Shown here: positions 38,307-48,290 of the stretch, piece by piece
Numbering within the stretch: position 1 is the first letter of the stretch
Layout: every line of letters starts with the position of its first letter
Source of the DNA: CAVSDF01 sp963726715
Lineage (GTDB): Bacteria; Bacteroidota; Rhodothermia; Rhodothermales; BA12
Length of the DNA: 64,000 nt
Reading direction: 5' to 3'
NCBI GenBank assembly: GCA_963726715.1
Contig: CAVSDF010000005.1
Span: 124,001-188,000 of the forward strand
The notes under the pieces: model-generated
Databases searched by the model: none
Told to the model about the DNA's origin: nothing
What the model saw: the letters and a program-made list of their open reading frames with translations, nothing else
Made by a program: the position numbers and the translations under genes

Positions 38307-38330
38307 CTGACAGGTCCCCGCACCTGTCAG
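38307..38330. repeat. Inverted repeat CTGACAGGT...ACCTGTCAG
   Basis: Nine-base arms (38307-38315, 38322-38330) and loop CCCCGC between two convergent genes; same family as 4366-4391. Likely two-way terminator. Confidence 0.65.
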
Positions 38331-38344
38331 ATCTACGGCTCTCG

Positions 38345-39554
38345 CTACACCTGTGCGGCGCCGGGCGTCTGCGGGCCGATCTCCTCGGCCTCCTTCAGCA
38401 GCGTCCAGCAGAGCCAGAGGGCACGCGGGACGTGGAAGCAGCCTTTGTACGGGCCGCCCTTGAAGCGGTGGGTGACCGTTCCCTGCCGGTCGAGGTAGCC
38501 GTACCACTCGCCGTGCTCGGGGTCGGGGAAGCGCTTGAAGGTATACGTGTCGGTGGCCTCGAAGCGGCGCCACGCGGCGGCGCGGACGTCGGCGTCGTCG
38601 GACTTGATCGCCGTGCGGAGGTGGGCGTAGAGCGCTTCGCAGTGCGGCCACCAGAGCTTCATCGGCCACTCGAGCTGCGTCGGCGAGAAGCCTTCGCTGT
38701 CGAGGAAGTAGAAGAGGCCGCCGTGCTCGGTGTCCCACCCGGCGTCGTGGCTCCACGCGACGAGCGCGTCGGCGCGGGCGACGAGCTCCGGACGGCCCAG
38801 CTTCTCGCCCCAGTGGCGGATGAACCACCCGGCTTCGATGGCATGGCCGGGGTTGAGGAGGCGGCCCTCGGGCGTATCGAGCGCGAGCGATCCGTCCGGC
38901 GCGGACGTTCTCGAAGACGAGGCGGCGGTCGTCGTGGACGTGCAGCATCACGCGCCGCAGCAGGCCATCCACACGGTCGCCGTAGCGCTGCCACGTGTCG
39001 CCGCCGACCTCCTCGACCAGGTTGAGCAGGATCATCGGCACCGCGAGCATCTGGAGCGGCTCCGATCCGGCGTAGGCGACGCGCCCGACGTGGCTCCAGT
39101 CGTCGGCCCAGACGAAGAGGCGGTCGAGGACGGCCTCGGCCTCGCGCACCAGACGCGCCTCACCGCTCGCCCGTCCGACTTCCGCAAGCGCCATCGCGTA
39201 GAAGCACTCGCCGAAGATCTTGCGCTGGAGGGCCTGCGGACGTCCGTCGGCGGCGAGTTGGAAGTAGACGCGCCCGTCGTCGCGGAGGGCGTGTTTGCGC
39301 AGGAAATCGGCGCCCGAGCGCGCCATCGCCAGCCACGCGGGCCGCTGCTCGACCGTCCGGTAGAGCTTGGCGAACATCCACGCCTGCCGCCCCTGCAGCC
39401 AGACGTGCTTGGACGGGCTGTAGACGCTGCCGTCGCGGTCGAGGCAGTTGAAGTAGCCGCCGTTCGCGGCGTCGGGGCTGTGGCGCTCCCAGAACGGGAG
39501 CACGCGCTCGAAGAGTTCGGTCTCGTAGCGGCGGCGAAGGGCGGTGATCTGCAT
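38345..39554 (-). CDS. AGE-family sugar epimerase (one frame slip)
   Basis: About 403 residues with a slip near 38900. Members of the N-acylglucosamine 2-epimerase family form an alpha/alpha-six barrel and isomerise or epimerise sugars (ManNAc/GlcNAc, mannose, cellobiose). Motifs: LPFWERHSPDAANGGYFNCL, HVWLQGRQAWMFAKLY, YFQLAADGRPQALQRKIFGE, PGHAIEAGWFIRHWGE, DTEHGGLFYFLDSEG, KLWWPHCEALYAHL (His-based active site) and DRQGTVTHRFKGGPYKGCFH with PRALW. These fit the GlcNAc 2-epimerase or mannose-isomerase subgroups. A GlcNAc-type kinase 19 kb away is a possible metabolic partner. The leader is CA/CT-rich with no Shine-Dalgarno. Confidence 0.85.
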
Positions 39555-39699
39555 CGGTGGGGAGGTGGGGATGGCGTGTTGGTGAGTTGCCCCTCCGTGC
39601 CTTCGGGCACGGGGTGGGCGACGGGGGGGACGCGGGATCGGCGTGCCACGGGCGTCCGCCGGCAGCAGCGGTAGGCAGGGCGCAGCCGTACACCCGCCG

Positions 39700-41379
39700 T
39701 TGCCGCCCGACGTAGCCGCCGCCGAACTCGTCCTCGGCCACCTTCATCACCTCGGCGTGCGTGCGCTCGGGGGCGCGGACGGCGGCAAAGAACTCGGCGT
39801 CGTACGAGCGCGTGCGCACGGCGATCGGCATCGGCACGGCGTGGCCGAGCACGAGCATCTGCTGCTTCGTGTCGAGGGTGGCGAGGATGCCGCGGAGGGC
39901 CGACGCGCCCGCCGTGCCGACGAGCACCGCCGAGAGGTCGCGGTCGTCGGAGAGGGCGGCGACGAACTTGGTGCCGATCTGGCTCAGCACCTCGTCGTCG
40001 ATGGCGCTCGGGCGCTGATCCACCACGAGGAGGCGAGACGTTGAACTTGCGCATCTCGCGCGCGATCGTTCCGAAGAGCGTTTCGTGCGCGATGCCGGGG
40101 GCGAGGAATTTGTGCGCCTCCTCGATCGTGATGACGAGCGGCGGCGGCTCCTCGCCCGATCCGTCCTTGCTCTTCGCCATCGCGCGACTCCCACTCGGCC
40201 CGCACGCGGCGCGAGACGAGGTTGGCGGCGAGCAGGTAGACGGCGAGGTGGTCGTAGCGCCCGAACTGGAAGACGATGGAGCGGCGCTGCAACAGCGGCT
40301 CGACGACCGCGTCGACGAGGCCGTCGCGCGCGCCCGCCGGGGTGTCGAGGTGGAAGAACGGGTACTCCTCGAAGCGCGAGAGGCGGCGCTTAAGCGCTTC
40401 GAGCGAGGCCTGGTTGGCCGTCGTCTCCTCGGCGAGGGCGGCGAGGTCGTCGGCGCGCAGGAGCGTCGCGAGCCAGCGCGTCTTGTACTTGCGCCGCACG
40501 AGGCGCGCGGTGTCGGCGGCGTTGGCGGTGAGGTTGAGCGTGTCGGTCATGCCGAGCAGGTCCTCGGGCTCGACGTCGTCGGCGTAGAGGTCGGCGCGCA
40601 CGTGCGGCCCGCCCGCGCGCTGCGGGTCGAGCGTGACGACGACGACCTCGTCGCGGAAGAGCCCTGCGAGGCCGGGCACCGTCCCCTTGCCGGTCGCGTG
40701 CTCGACGGTCGCCGCGTGGCCGTAGTCGCCGTGCATGTCGAAGACGAGGTTGACGGCGCGGCCGCGTCTTGATGAGCCCGGCGAGCAGCAGGCGCGCGAT
40801 GAACGTCTTGCCCGTGCCCGTGCGCCCGAACACCGCCGACGAGCGCTCGGCGAAGCGTGCGAGGTCGACGCACACCGGCACGCCGTCCATGTCGAGCGGG
40901 CTGCCGATCTCGAAGAAGCGTGTCGGGTCGTTCGCCTCGGCGCCGAAGATGCGCGCCACGTCGGTCTCCGAGGCGCGGTAGACGGCGGAGAAGTGGGCGG
41001 GGACCGACTTGACCGGGCGCGGCGTCGCGTCTTCGGCCTTCGTCGCGCTGCCGTTGGTGAGCGTGAGGAGCGGCTTGAGCTTGACGGTCGCGTAGGTCGT
41101 CGTGCCGTGGAGCACGCGGCGCAGCAGCACCTCGCTCGCGGGCGGCGGGTAGAGGAGGACGCCGTCGTTGGCGGCGGTGATGCGGGCGTCGGTGATGAGG
41201 CAGAAGAAGTCCATCGTCTCGCCCGCAACGACCGCGAACGTGCCCGTCGAGACCTCCTCGATCGAGCGCCCGGCGTCGAGCTTCATCTCGACGCCCTCGA
41301 CGAGCGAGCCCTGCGTGAGCACGCCGAGCGGCGCGCCGCGGTGGGCGTCGGTAGCGAAGGCGGAAGGCAGGAACTCCAT
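39700..41379 (-). CDS. HerA-like ATP-binding protein (three frame slips, 3' end uncertain)
   Basis: About 560 residues. The N-terminal HAS-barrel-like part (APLGVLTQGSLVEGVEMKLD, STGTFAVVAGETMDFFCLIT) precedes a RecA-like ATPase with Walker A SSAVFGRTGTGKTFIARLLL, NLVFDMHGDYGH, Walker B PLVITIEEAHKFL, VVDQRPSAIDDEVLSQIGTK and a final ATLDTKQQMLVLGHAVPMPI. This is the HerA/DUF87 hexameric translocase family, which pumps DNA with NurA nuclease or works in defence systems. Slips near 40767, 40186 and 40030 break the frame. Homology ends near 39715, but no stop follows in that frame before the AGE gene, so another slip must hide the native stop. No NurA or SIR2 gene lies beside it. Confidence 0.78.
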
Positions 41380-41404
41380 CGGGCAGCAGGGGCGAACGTC
41401 GCCG

Positions 41405-41412
41405 ACAAGGTA
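41405..41412 (-). promoter_or_regulatory. Candidate -7 box TACCTTGT upstream of the HerA-like gene
   Basis: Minus-strand TACCTTGT 26 bases before the ATG at 41379. Confidence 0.35.
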
Positions 41413-41463
41413 CCGCCCGCGCCAGGTCCAGGCACCGGCGGTCGCCCAGGCGCGGGCGCCGGT

Positions 41464-44400
41464 CTATGACGAGGCCGACCGCTGTCCACGCGCCTGCTCC
41501 CATGCGCGCCGCAGCGGCGACGGACGTCGCACCGGAAACGCGAGCTGCGCCCGGGCTTCATCGCCCTCGATCGTCAAGGTGAAAGCCCCGCCGAGGGCCG
41601 CCGCGCGCCGCTGCAGCGTCTCCAGACCGCGTCCGCCGGTTGGCACGGGGGGTGCGTCGAGGGCGCGGCGCGGATGTGCGAGAGTGATGCGAAGCGTCGG
41701 CGCCGGGCGCGCATCGTCTGCCTCCATGCTCAGCGTGTACGGGGCCGTTCCGTGGCGGGCGGCGTTGTGCAGCATCTCGCGCACGGCGAGCAGAACGTGC
41801 CGCCGGGCATGGGGTGGCAGCGGCAGGGGGGGGAGTGAGCCCGCACGCACTCGGAGGGCGCCGGAAGGGATCACACTGCGGGCGACGCGCTCGATCTTGT
41901 CGGCAAGATGGTCGAGGCGGTCGGCGTGGGCGTCGATGAGCCAGACCGCGTCGCTCAGGTCGCCGACAAGGGCGCGGGCAGCCGCAGCCGGGCGCTCGCC
42001 CGGCAGTTCGGCGTCGGCGTTTCCCGAGGAGGCATGGTCCGGGCGCTGCGCAGCGATCAGCTCGGCCACGTCGAGGCGGGTGGCGAGGGAGGCGAGCTTG
42101 GAGCCGAGGTCGTCGTGCAGGTCGTCGGCGATGCGACGGCGGGTGCGGTCGAGCGCGATGAGGTGGGCCACGCGGGCGCGGTAGGCGGCGCCGAGGAGGG
42201 CCGCGACGCTCAGGCCGAGCAGCCCGCGAAACCAGAGCGTCTGCCACCAGGGTGGGGCCACCGTGAGGGCCATCGACGTCGCCGGACTCACGCGTCCCGC
42301 CAACTCGGTGCGCACGTCGAGACGGTAGCGGCCGGGAGCGACACCGGCGATGTCGAGCTCGGCTCGGCGCCCGAGCGACTGCCAGGACGCGTTCTCGCCC
42401 TCGCGCACGAGGCGGTAGACGTACGTCCACGGCCGCACGGGGCCCGCGTCGTCCGTCGAGAGGTGCACCGAGACGACGTTCTCGTCGTGGCGCAGGCGCA
42501 GCGGCATGGCGCCGGCCTCGGCCCATCGCAGGGCGCCACGCACGCGCACGTGGGTCAGGTAGACCGGCGGAGGCGGCGTGGTGGCCGCGAAGGCGTCGGG
42601 GTCGAACGACAGCACGCCCGCCATCGTGCCGACCCAGAGGCGCCCGTCGGGAGCGAGCGAGGCGCCGTCCCACGTCGCCTGCACGACGGGCCAGCCGTCT
42701 GCGCCGGTGAAGCCCTGCGCCGTGCCATCGGGAAGCAGTAGCGCCGGACCGACGTCGGTGATCACCCAGAGGCGCCCACGTCGGTCGTGCACGAGCCCTT
42801 TGGCCTGATCGGATGGCAGCCCTGCCTGGGTGTCGATCCAGCGAACGGTGGGGCGCGCGCCCGGAGCGCCGACGACGCGGGCGACGCCGCGCTCGAGGGT
42901 GGCGGCGTAGAGCGTGTCGCCACGGCGGGCGAGCGACACGACACGCAGCGCCTCCTCGCGCTCCGGGTCGAGGGCGACGCGCCGCACGACCGGGCCCGCC
43001 GGCGTGTCCCGGGCGTAGTAGAGGCCACCCCCGAGCGTCCCCACCCACGCCTCCCCGTTGCCAGAGGCCAGAACGGGCTTGGTGAGGGCGGCGATGCGGT
43101 CGCGCGTCCCCTGCACGTCAGCGGGCGCCGCGTGCCAGCGGCCGGGCGGGTCGGAGGGACGGTGGACGTAGACGCCCGAGTCGGCCGTCGTGCTCCAGAG
43201 GCGTCCGTCGGGTCCGAGCGCGAGCGTGCGGGGGTTGGGTGGACCAAAACAGGGGCGCATCGAGGCCGCCCTCGGCGCGAGGCACCACAGCCCGTCGGTG
43301 TAGGCGGCGACGTAGCGCGTGCCGCCCGAACCCTCGCGCGTGTCCTCGACCCCGTGGCTCTGAAGAGCCCCGCCCATTCGCACGCACCGAGCGGCCCGGC
43401 ACCGAAGCAGGCCCCGTCCGAGCGTGGAGAGCCACACCGTGGCGTCGGCGTCGTGCCGGGCATTGAGGACGGAGAGATCGCGCGTCGTTTCCGCGAATTC
43501 CCACCGCACGTGCCTCGGACCCGGCGTGTAGGCCACGAGCCGTCCGCCTACGAGCGCCCAGAGGCGACCTCGCCGGTCGACGTGGAACTGCCGGACGCGT
43601 TCCTCCGGGAAGCCCGTCCCAGTGCTGGAGCCAGATGCCTTCTGCGGTCCCGCCGTGTCGAGCCGCACGACGCCCCGCTGCGTCCCCACCCAGACCCTAC
43701 CGTCGGGCAGGGCGGCGAGGTCGGTCACCGGCGCCGTGGTCGCGCGGCGGAGCCAACGCCCTGCGTTGGCTTCGAACACGCCATTCGCCCCCCCGGCCCA
43801 GACGCTCCCGCCAGGGAGGACCGCGACGGCGGTCAGCGGGCCGGTCGCGTCGGTGGCCGCGAGAACGCGCACCGCCGCTCCGCCATCCGGACGAACCACG
43901 TGGAGGGCGCCGGGCGTCACCAACCACACGCGCCCGTCCGGCCCGAAGGCGAGGTCGACCACTTCGGGGAGCGCATCGGTCACCGGAATGGCGCGCACGG
44001 CGCCCCCACGCTCGCGCACGACGGCCCCGCGCCCGGTGCCGAACCAGAGGCGTCCGTCTGGAGCCGTGAGCATCACGTAGACCATGGCCTCTCGCGGGTC
44101 GAGCAGGGCGGGAGTCGGGACGGGGTCGATGCGGTCGCCTGAGGCGCTGGCGCGCTGCAGGCCGCCCCCACGCGTCCACAGAAGCACTCCGTTCCCGTCG
44201 GGGTCGGGGGCGAGGGCGCGCACGACGAAGCCTCGATAGGCTCCAGGGCGCGTCGGATGCGGCGTGAAGCGGCGCGCGTCGACCCCGTCGAAGCGGTAGA
44301 GGTCGAATTCGCTGCCCACCCAGATGAACCCGCGTCGGTCCTCGGTCACCGAGAAGGCGGTCGTGGTGAGCAGCCCCTCGGCCTCGCCGTAGCGGACGAC

Positions 44401-44487
44401 CGCATCGTGCTGCGCGGTCGCCGGAGGCGCGATGACCGCAACGAGCAATGTGAGCAAACCCTGCAGGCGGGCGCGGCCGTGACTCAT
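41464..44487 (-). CDS. Y_Y_Y beta-propeller sensor histidine kinase
   Basis: 1,007 residues. Signal peptide (LLTLLVAVIAPPATAQ), then about 650 residues of periplasmic propeller repeats of the Reg_prop type (RRGFIWVGSEFDLYRFDGVD, DGRLWFGTGRGAVV, DGRVWVGTQRGVVRL, GRLWVGTMAGVLSFDPDAF), a Y_Y_Y domain (residues about 680-745, ending GRYRLDVRTELAGRVSP), one membrane helix (TLWFRGLLGLSVAALLGAAY), a HisKA_3 helix with RRIADDLHDDLGSKLASLA (His about 787) and an ATPase domain (EMLHNAARHGTAPYTLSME, GGRGLETLQRRAAALGGAF). HisKA_3 kinases phosphorylate NarL/LuxR regulators, and two such genes lie nearby. It starts 44 bases after the YcaO stop, so it is probably in the same transcript. Confidence 0.9.
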   Translation of the reverse strand: MSHGRARLQGLLTLLVAVIAPPATAQHDAVVRYGEAEGLLTTTAFSVTEDRRGFIWVGSEFDLYRFDGVDARRFTPHPTRPGAYRGFVVRALAPDPDGNGVLLWTRGGGLQRASASGDRIDPVPTPALLDPREAMVYVMLTAPDGRLWFGTGRGAVVRERGGAVRAIPVTDALPEVVDLAFGPDGRVWLVTPGALHVVRPDGGAAVRVLAATDATGPLTAVAVLPGGSVWAGGANGVFEANAGRWLRRATTAPVTDLAALPDGRVWVGTQRGVVRLDTAGPQKASGSSTGTGFPEERVRQFHVDRRGRLWALVGGRLVAYTPGPRHVRWEFAETTRDLSVLNARHDADATVWLSTLGRGLLRCRAARCVRMGGALQSHGVEDTREGSGGTRYVAAYTDGLWCLAPRAASMRPCFGPPNPRTLALGPDGRLWSTTADSGVYVHRPSDPPGRWHAAPADVQGTRDRIAALTKPVLASGNGEAWVGTLGGGLYYARDTPAGPVVRRVALDPEREEALRVVSLARRGDTLYAATLERGVARVVGAPGARPTVRWIDTQAGLPSDQAKGLVHDRRGRLWVITDVGPALLLPDGTAQGFTGADGWPVVQATWDGASLAPDGRLWVGTMAGVLSFDPDAFAATTPPPPVYLTHVRVRGALRWAEAGAMPLRLRHDENVVSVHLSTDDAGPVRPWTYVYRLVREGENASWQSLGRRAELDIAGVAPGRYRLDVRTELAGRVSPATSMALTVAPPWWQTLWFRGLLGLSVAALLGAAYRARVAHLIALDRTRRRIADDLHDDLGSKLASLATRLDVAELIAAQRPDHASSGNADAELPGERPAAAARALVGDLSDAVWLIDAHADRLDHLADKIERVARSVIPSGALRVRAGSLPPLPLPPHARRHVLLAVREMLHNAARHGTAPYTLSMEADDARPAPTLRITLAHPRRALDAPPVPTGGRGLETLQRRAAALGGAFTLTIEGDEARAQLAFPVRRPSPLRRAWEQARGQRSASS

Positions 44488-44531
44488 CGAAACATGGGAG
44501 TTAGCACCCCGACGATACGGCGACACGGCGG

Positions 44532-46585
44532 TCAGGCGAACATCGGCCAGAGGTTGAGGTCCGCCTCGGTGCGGCCCGCCCCGGTCCACCCGAGCGCCTC
44601 CGGCACATCGTACAGACGCCCCGGCGCGAAGCGTGGCCAGAAGTGCCGCAGTCCCGGCGCCACGACCTTCACCACGTCGAGCGGAACGTCACCGCGCGTC
44701 TGGTTGACGACGAGCACGTCGCCGACGGCCGCGGCGACCCGGTCAACGAGGCCCTCGGCAATGTCGCGAATCGAACGATCGAGCAGCGCAGGCGTCGAGG
44801 GCACGCGCACAGCGTCCTGTGGCCCGGGACGGAGGTACGCCTCGGCGTCGGTGGTCGCGGTCGTGAGCCAGTGCGTGGCGGTGCGGCCCCAGTCTGGCAG
44901 CCCGGGCACGTCGCTCCGGCGACGGGGGAGGAGGCCGTCGTACGGGAGTGCCTGGACGAGTTCGGAGAGCGCGCGTAGGAGCGCGATCGCCGGATCGAGG
45001 TGCGCGCCAAAGCCGAAGACGACGTGCTCAGGCCCCCCGACGTCCTCGGCCCGTCGCCGCGAGAGCGCGGCCACGACGGGCACGCCGAGGTCGTGCGTCA
45101 GGTCGAGCGCCCACAGGTCTCGGTGCAGGCGGGCACAGGCCGTGCGGACGGCATCGAGCGTCGGATGGTCGACGGCGGCGAGGTCGATGGCCGGGCGGCG
45201 GAGGCGGTGGTACCACCACATCGCGACGGCGTCGCGCTCGACAAGTTCGAGCAGGCCCTGCAGGATGGCCTCGTCGCGCGTGTTGCCGGCGGCGCACCCG
45301 TTCGAACAGCACACGACGGCGTCGTTGCCGGCGTCGTCCGGCGTGGCGTAGTAGGCCCACGCGGCCGGGACGGCGTGCGCGCGCCCGGTGACGAGCGAGC
45401 GGGCGTCGGTCCAGAGCATCGGCACCGTCTCGTCGAACGGCTCGGGGACGCGGGTGACGAGCGCGTCGGCGGGGTCGTGCGTGTGCCGCGTGGCGAACTG
45501 CGCGGCCGAGAAGCCCTGCAGGCGATCGGGGTGGAGGGCGTCGGGCAGGTCGGCGAACGCGGCTCGGTGACGGACTCGTCGCCGCGCCAGACACCGCAGT
45601 GCCGTTCGAGGGCCTCGCAGACGGCACTGGCGCGGGCCTGCGCTGCCGTCACGCCCTTGCCGGCGCTCCACTGCCGGTGGTCGAGCAGGTGATCGAGGTC
45701 GGCGGGGTCGTGAACGAGCGCGTGCGCGCCGAGGTACATCGGCAGGCCGGGCGCCGGCGTGCGGGCGCGGCGAACCGCGGCGACGGGGCCGGCGATGGGC
45801 GTCGCGAGCGTCCGCAGACGACGGAGGGTGTCGGACGGGGCGGTGGTTCGGTACCCCCCGTCGGGCACGCCGGGCCGAACGATGAGTCGGCGCGGCGCCG
45901 CCGTCTCCCAGAGGCGGTGGACGCGGGCGCCTCCGCCCTCGCGCCCGATCACCGCCACCCGCCCGCGCAGGCGCTCCGGACGGGCAAGCCACGGCGCGGC
46001 GTCGGCCCATGCCTGCTCCGAGGTCACGGGCAGGGCCGGTCGGACGAGGGTGGCGCCACGTCGCTCGGCAAGACGCCGGTAGGGGTGGGTGCGCCCGATG
46101 CGCTGCTGTACAGTGGCCAGCGCCGAGCGGTCCGCAGGCGTCGCGTACGGCCCGATCCACAGCCCCTCCCCGACCGCCACGACCGCGAGACAAGGACCGT
46201 CACGGAGAGCGTCGAGGAGCGCCGGATCGTCGAGCCCCGTCACCCCGACGACGCGGACGCCTGCCGCAACGTCGGGCAGACCGTGGACCTCTTCCGCTCC
46301 TCCGACTTCGGGGACGACCAGTGCGGCAGCGGTCCACGCGTGAAGGCGAAAGAGGGCTTCGGAGAGCGGGCAGTCGACCTCGCGGGCGGATTCGCAGGCG
46401 GCATCGAGCGAGGAAGCAGGGCGGCGCAGCGCCCTCACGAGCGCGGCGCCGAGCACCGAGCGATCGGGAACGAGCCCGGTGCGCGTGGCGAAGAGCGCGG
46501 CGCCGTCGAGCGTCCACACGTCGAACGACGGGGCGAGCGCGAGCGGGGCGTCGGGACGCACGGGCGTCTCCGGAGCACGCGTCAC
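44532..46585 (-). CDS. Leader-binding/YcaO cyclodehydratase fusion, TOMM type (one frame slip)
   Basis: About 684 residues. YcaO enzymes use ATP to activate a peptide backbone amide, forming azolines from Cys, Ser or Thr, or thioamides. Residues 1-290 resemble the E1/ocin-ThiF-like leader-peptide-binding partner (LALAPSFDVWTLDGAALFAT, RVVGVTGLDDPALLDALRDG, GEGLWIGPYATPADRSALAT), though the usual zinc CxxC pair is missing. From about 300 the YcaO domain shows KGVTAAQARASAVCEALERH, GNTRDEAILQGLLELVERDA, MWWYHRLRRPAIDL, VFGFGAHLDPAIALLRALSE and VVAPGLRHFWPRFAPGRL. It ends LNLWPMFA, lacking the PxPxP tail of many TOMM enzymes. One G is missing near 45565. GTG 46585 overlaps the upstream stop (GTGA). 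Confidence 0.88.
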
Positions 46586-47517
46586 GAGGTCTCCCGGGCC
46601 TCGGGTGGCGCCTCCCCTCGGAGCGTGTCGGGCCTGAAGAACCGCGCCTGACGCAGCAGCACGCACGTGCAGTCGGTGGCGTAGGCGCGGTTCACCGCGT
46701 ACATGGCGCACGGGCGAAATGCTGCGTCTTGGCCCCATACGTCGGTGTCAGGCGACACCCAGCCGGTGAGGGCGGGCGGCGGAGGGGGCTCGAAGAGCAC
46801 ATAGCGATTGCCTTGGAAGTACCCGGCGCCGTCTTCCGGGTTGTAGTAGGCGCCCGGCGTGGTGGTGTAGGTGCCGTTGAGGCGAAACTGCCCGAGCGTC
46901 AGGCCGGCGGGCAGGTCCGACCCTGTGATCTCCTTGTAGGCGTCGCGGACGCGGGCTGCGAACCGGTCCTTGCCGCGGACGCCGAAGTCAGGCTCCTGCC
47001 ACAGGCGCGCCGTGGCAAGCGACGCGGCCGTGCGCAGCAGGTCGATCTGCGAGCCGAGGAGCCTCCACCCGCCCGGAGCCGCCGCCTCGGATCGGTCGCC
47101 GGTCGCCGGGCTTCCCCCACCGGGAGGGACGACACGGGGCAGCACGATTCCGTTCGCTTGGACGGCATAGGTTGCGTGCAAATCGGTGGATGTCGAGATC
47201 GTGTAGGACGGACGGTCGCCGTAGAACGGGTTGAGGACGCTGCCCGGCTCGACACCGTCGATCGCGAAGCGAAGGCCCATCCAGCGCGTCAGCCGGGCAG
47301 GGTCGTCGAGGATGACCGTCTTCCTCTCGGGGTCGTTCCACTCTTTCACCGCCGCGTCGGTCAGCGTCCGGTAGGCCTCTCGATGCGCCGACTCCTCCAT
47401 GCGGTCGTCTTCCCCTTCCGCGTCGGGGTCGTTGCGCAGGCGGCGCAGAAGCCACGGGTAGGCACTGTGCACCACGGCTTGAACCGTGTCGATCGGGAGA
47501 ATGGGCGAGTTGGCCAT
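46582..47517 (-). CDS. Unrecognised 311-residue protein coupled to the YcaO gene
   Basis: 311 residues, no signal peptide or membrane helix. Helical N-terminus (ILPIDTVQAVVHSAYPWLLR), an acidic stretch (NDPDAEGEDDRMEE), a mixed middle (ARLTRWMGLRFAIDGVEPGS, GDRPSYTISTSTDLHATYAV, GIVLPRVVPPGGGSP), then AYKEITGSDLPAGLTLGQFR, YTTTPGAYYNPEDGAGYFQG and a Cys/Thr-containing end (FRPCAMYAVNRAYATDCTCV). I do not recognise a family. Its stop overlaps the YcaO GTG by four bases, so the two products are probably made in fixed ratio. It could be a substrate, a scaffold, or a second modifying enzyme. A TACCTTCG box lies 25 bases upstream. Function is unknown. Confidence 0.7.
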   Translation of the reverse strand: MANSPILPIDTVQAVVHSAYPWLLRRLRNDPDAEGEDDRMEESAHREAYRTLTDAAVKEWNDPERKTVILDDPARLTRWMGLRFAIDGVEPGSVLNPFYGDRPSYTISTSTDLHATYAVQANGIVLPRVVPPGGGSPATGDRSEAAAPGGWRLLGSQIDLLRTAASLATARLWQEPDFGVRGKDRFAARVRDAYKEITGSDLPAGLTLGQFRLNGTYTTTPGAYYNPEDGAGYFQGNRYVLFEPPPPPALTGWVSPDTDVWGQDAAFRPCAMYAVNRAYATDCTCVLLRQARFFRPDTLRGEAPPEARETS

Positions 47518-47541
47518 CGGGGAGACGAGGTCGGGAAGGCC

Positions 47542-47549
47542 CGAAGGTA
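47542..47549 (-). promoter_or_regulatory. Candidate -7 box TACCTTCG of the YcaO operon
   Basis: Minus-strand TACCTTCG 25 bases before the ATG at 47517, inside the 122-base divergent region shared with the response-regulator gene. Confidence 0.45.
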
Positions 47550-47639
47550 GGCCCGGACGAGACCGCGCGGCTGTCGTGTGTTGGAGGGACGCTTCCCACC
47601 GTCGCATCTTCCGGGCGCCCCCACCTTCCCCGATCCAGC

Positions 47640-48290
47640 ATGGCGCATCGCGTCTGGCTTCTCGAAGACGACCGCGCCTACCGCGCCGCGCTCTCGCTCT
47701 ACCTCTCCCACACCGACGGCTTCGAGGTCGCGGGCGAATCGGGCTCGGCCGAGGAAGCCGAAGCCGCCTTTCAGTCACTGGCCAGAGACGGCGGCGCCCT
47801 GGCACCTGACCTCGTTCTCGTCGACGTGCGCCTGCCGGGTCGCTCCGGGGCCGAGGCCCTGCCGCGCCTGCGGGCCTGCCTCCCGGAGGCGGCGTTCGTC
47901 GTGCTGACGCTCGACGACGACCCCGACGCGCTCTTCACCGCCCTGCAGAACGGCGCCCACGGCTACCTCGTCAAGCACGATCCCATGAACCGCGTCGTGG
48001 ACGCCCTGCGGAACGCCGCGGCGGGCGGCATGGCCTTCGCGCCCGACGTCGCGCGGCGCGTGCAGGCGCACTTCCAATCGGCGCGCCCGTCCGCAGACGT
48101 GCACCTGGCTCCCCGCGAGCGCGACGTGCTCACCGCGATGGCCGATGGGCTGACGCAGAAGGAGATCGCCGCCCGCCTCGGCATTTCCCCGGCGACCGTC
48201 GACACGTACGTGCAGCGCCTCTACGACCGCCTCCACGTCCGCACCGCCACCGGCGCCGTCGCCCGCGCCATCCGCCAGCGCCTGATCTGA
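47640..48290 (+). CDS. NarL/LuxR-family response regulator
   Basis: 216 residues. Receiver domain: acidic pair in VWLLEDDRAYRAALSLYL, phospho-acceptor Asp in DLVLVDVRLPGRSG (about residue 61), Thr in FVVLTLDDDPDAL and Lys in GAHGYLVKHDPMNRVVDAL. C-terminal LuxR-type helix-turn-helix: HLAPRERDVLTAMADGLTQK, EIAARLGISPATVDTYVQRL, YDRLHVRTATGAV. It is the natural partner of the HisKA_3 sensor kinase encoded in the divergent operon and may control that operon from the shared intergenic region. Complete and in frame. No Shine-Dalgarno; the leader is pyrimidine-rich (CCCCCACCTTCCCCG). Confidence 0.93.
   Translation: MAHRVWLLEDDRAYRAALSLYLSHTDGFEVAGESGSAEEAEAAFQSLARDGGALAPDLVLVDVRLPGRSGAEALPRLRACLPEAAFVVLTLDDDPDALFTALQNGAHGYLVKHDPMNRVVDALRNAAAGGMAFAPDVARRVQAHFQSARPSADVHLAPRERDVLTAMADGLTQKEIAARLGISPATVDTYVQRLYDRLHVRTATGAVARAIRQRLI

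Noticed and set aside
38345..41379. Epimerase plus HerA as a defence pair
   Set aside because: The epimerase has a complete metabolic active site and no link with known defence systems; adjacency is probably accidental.
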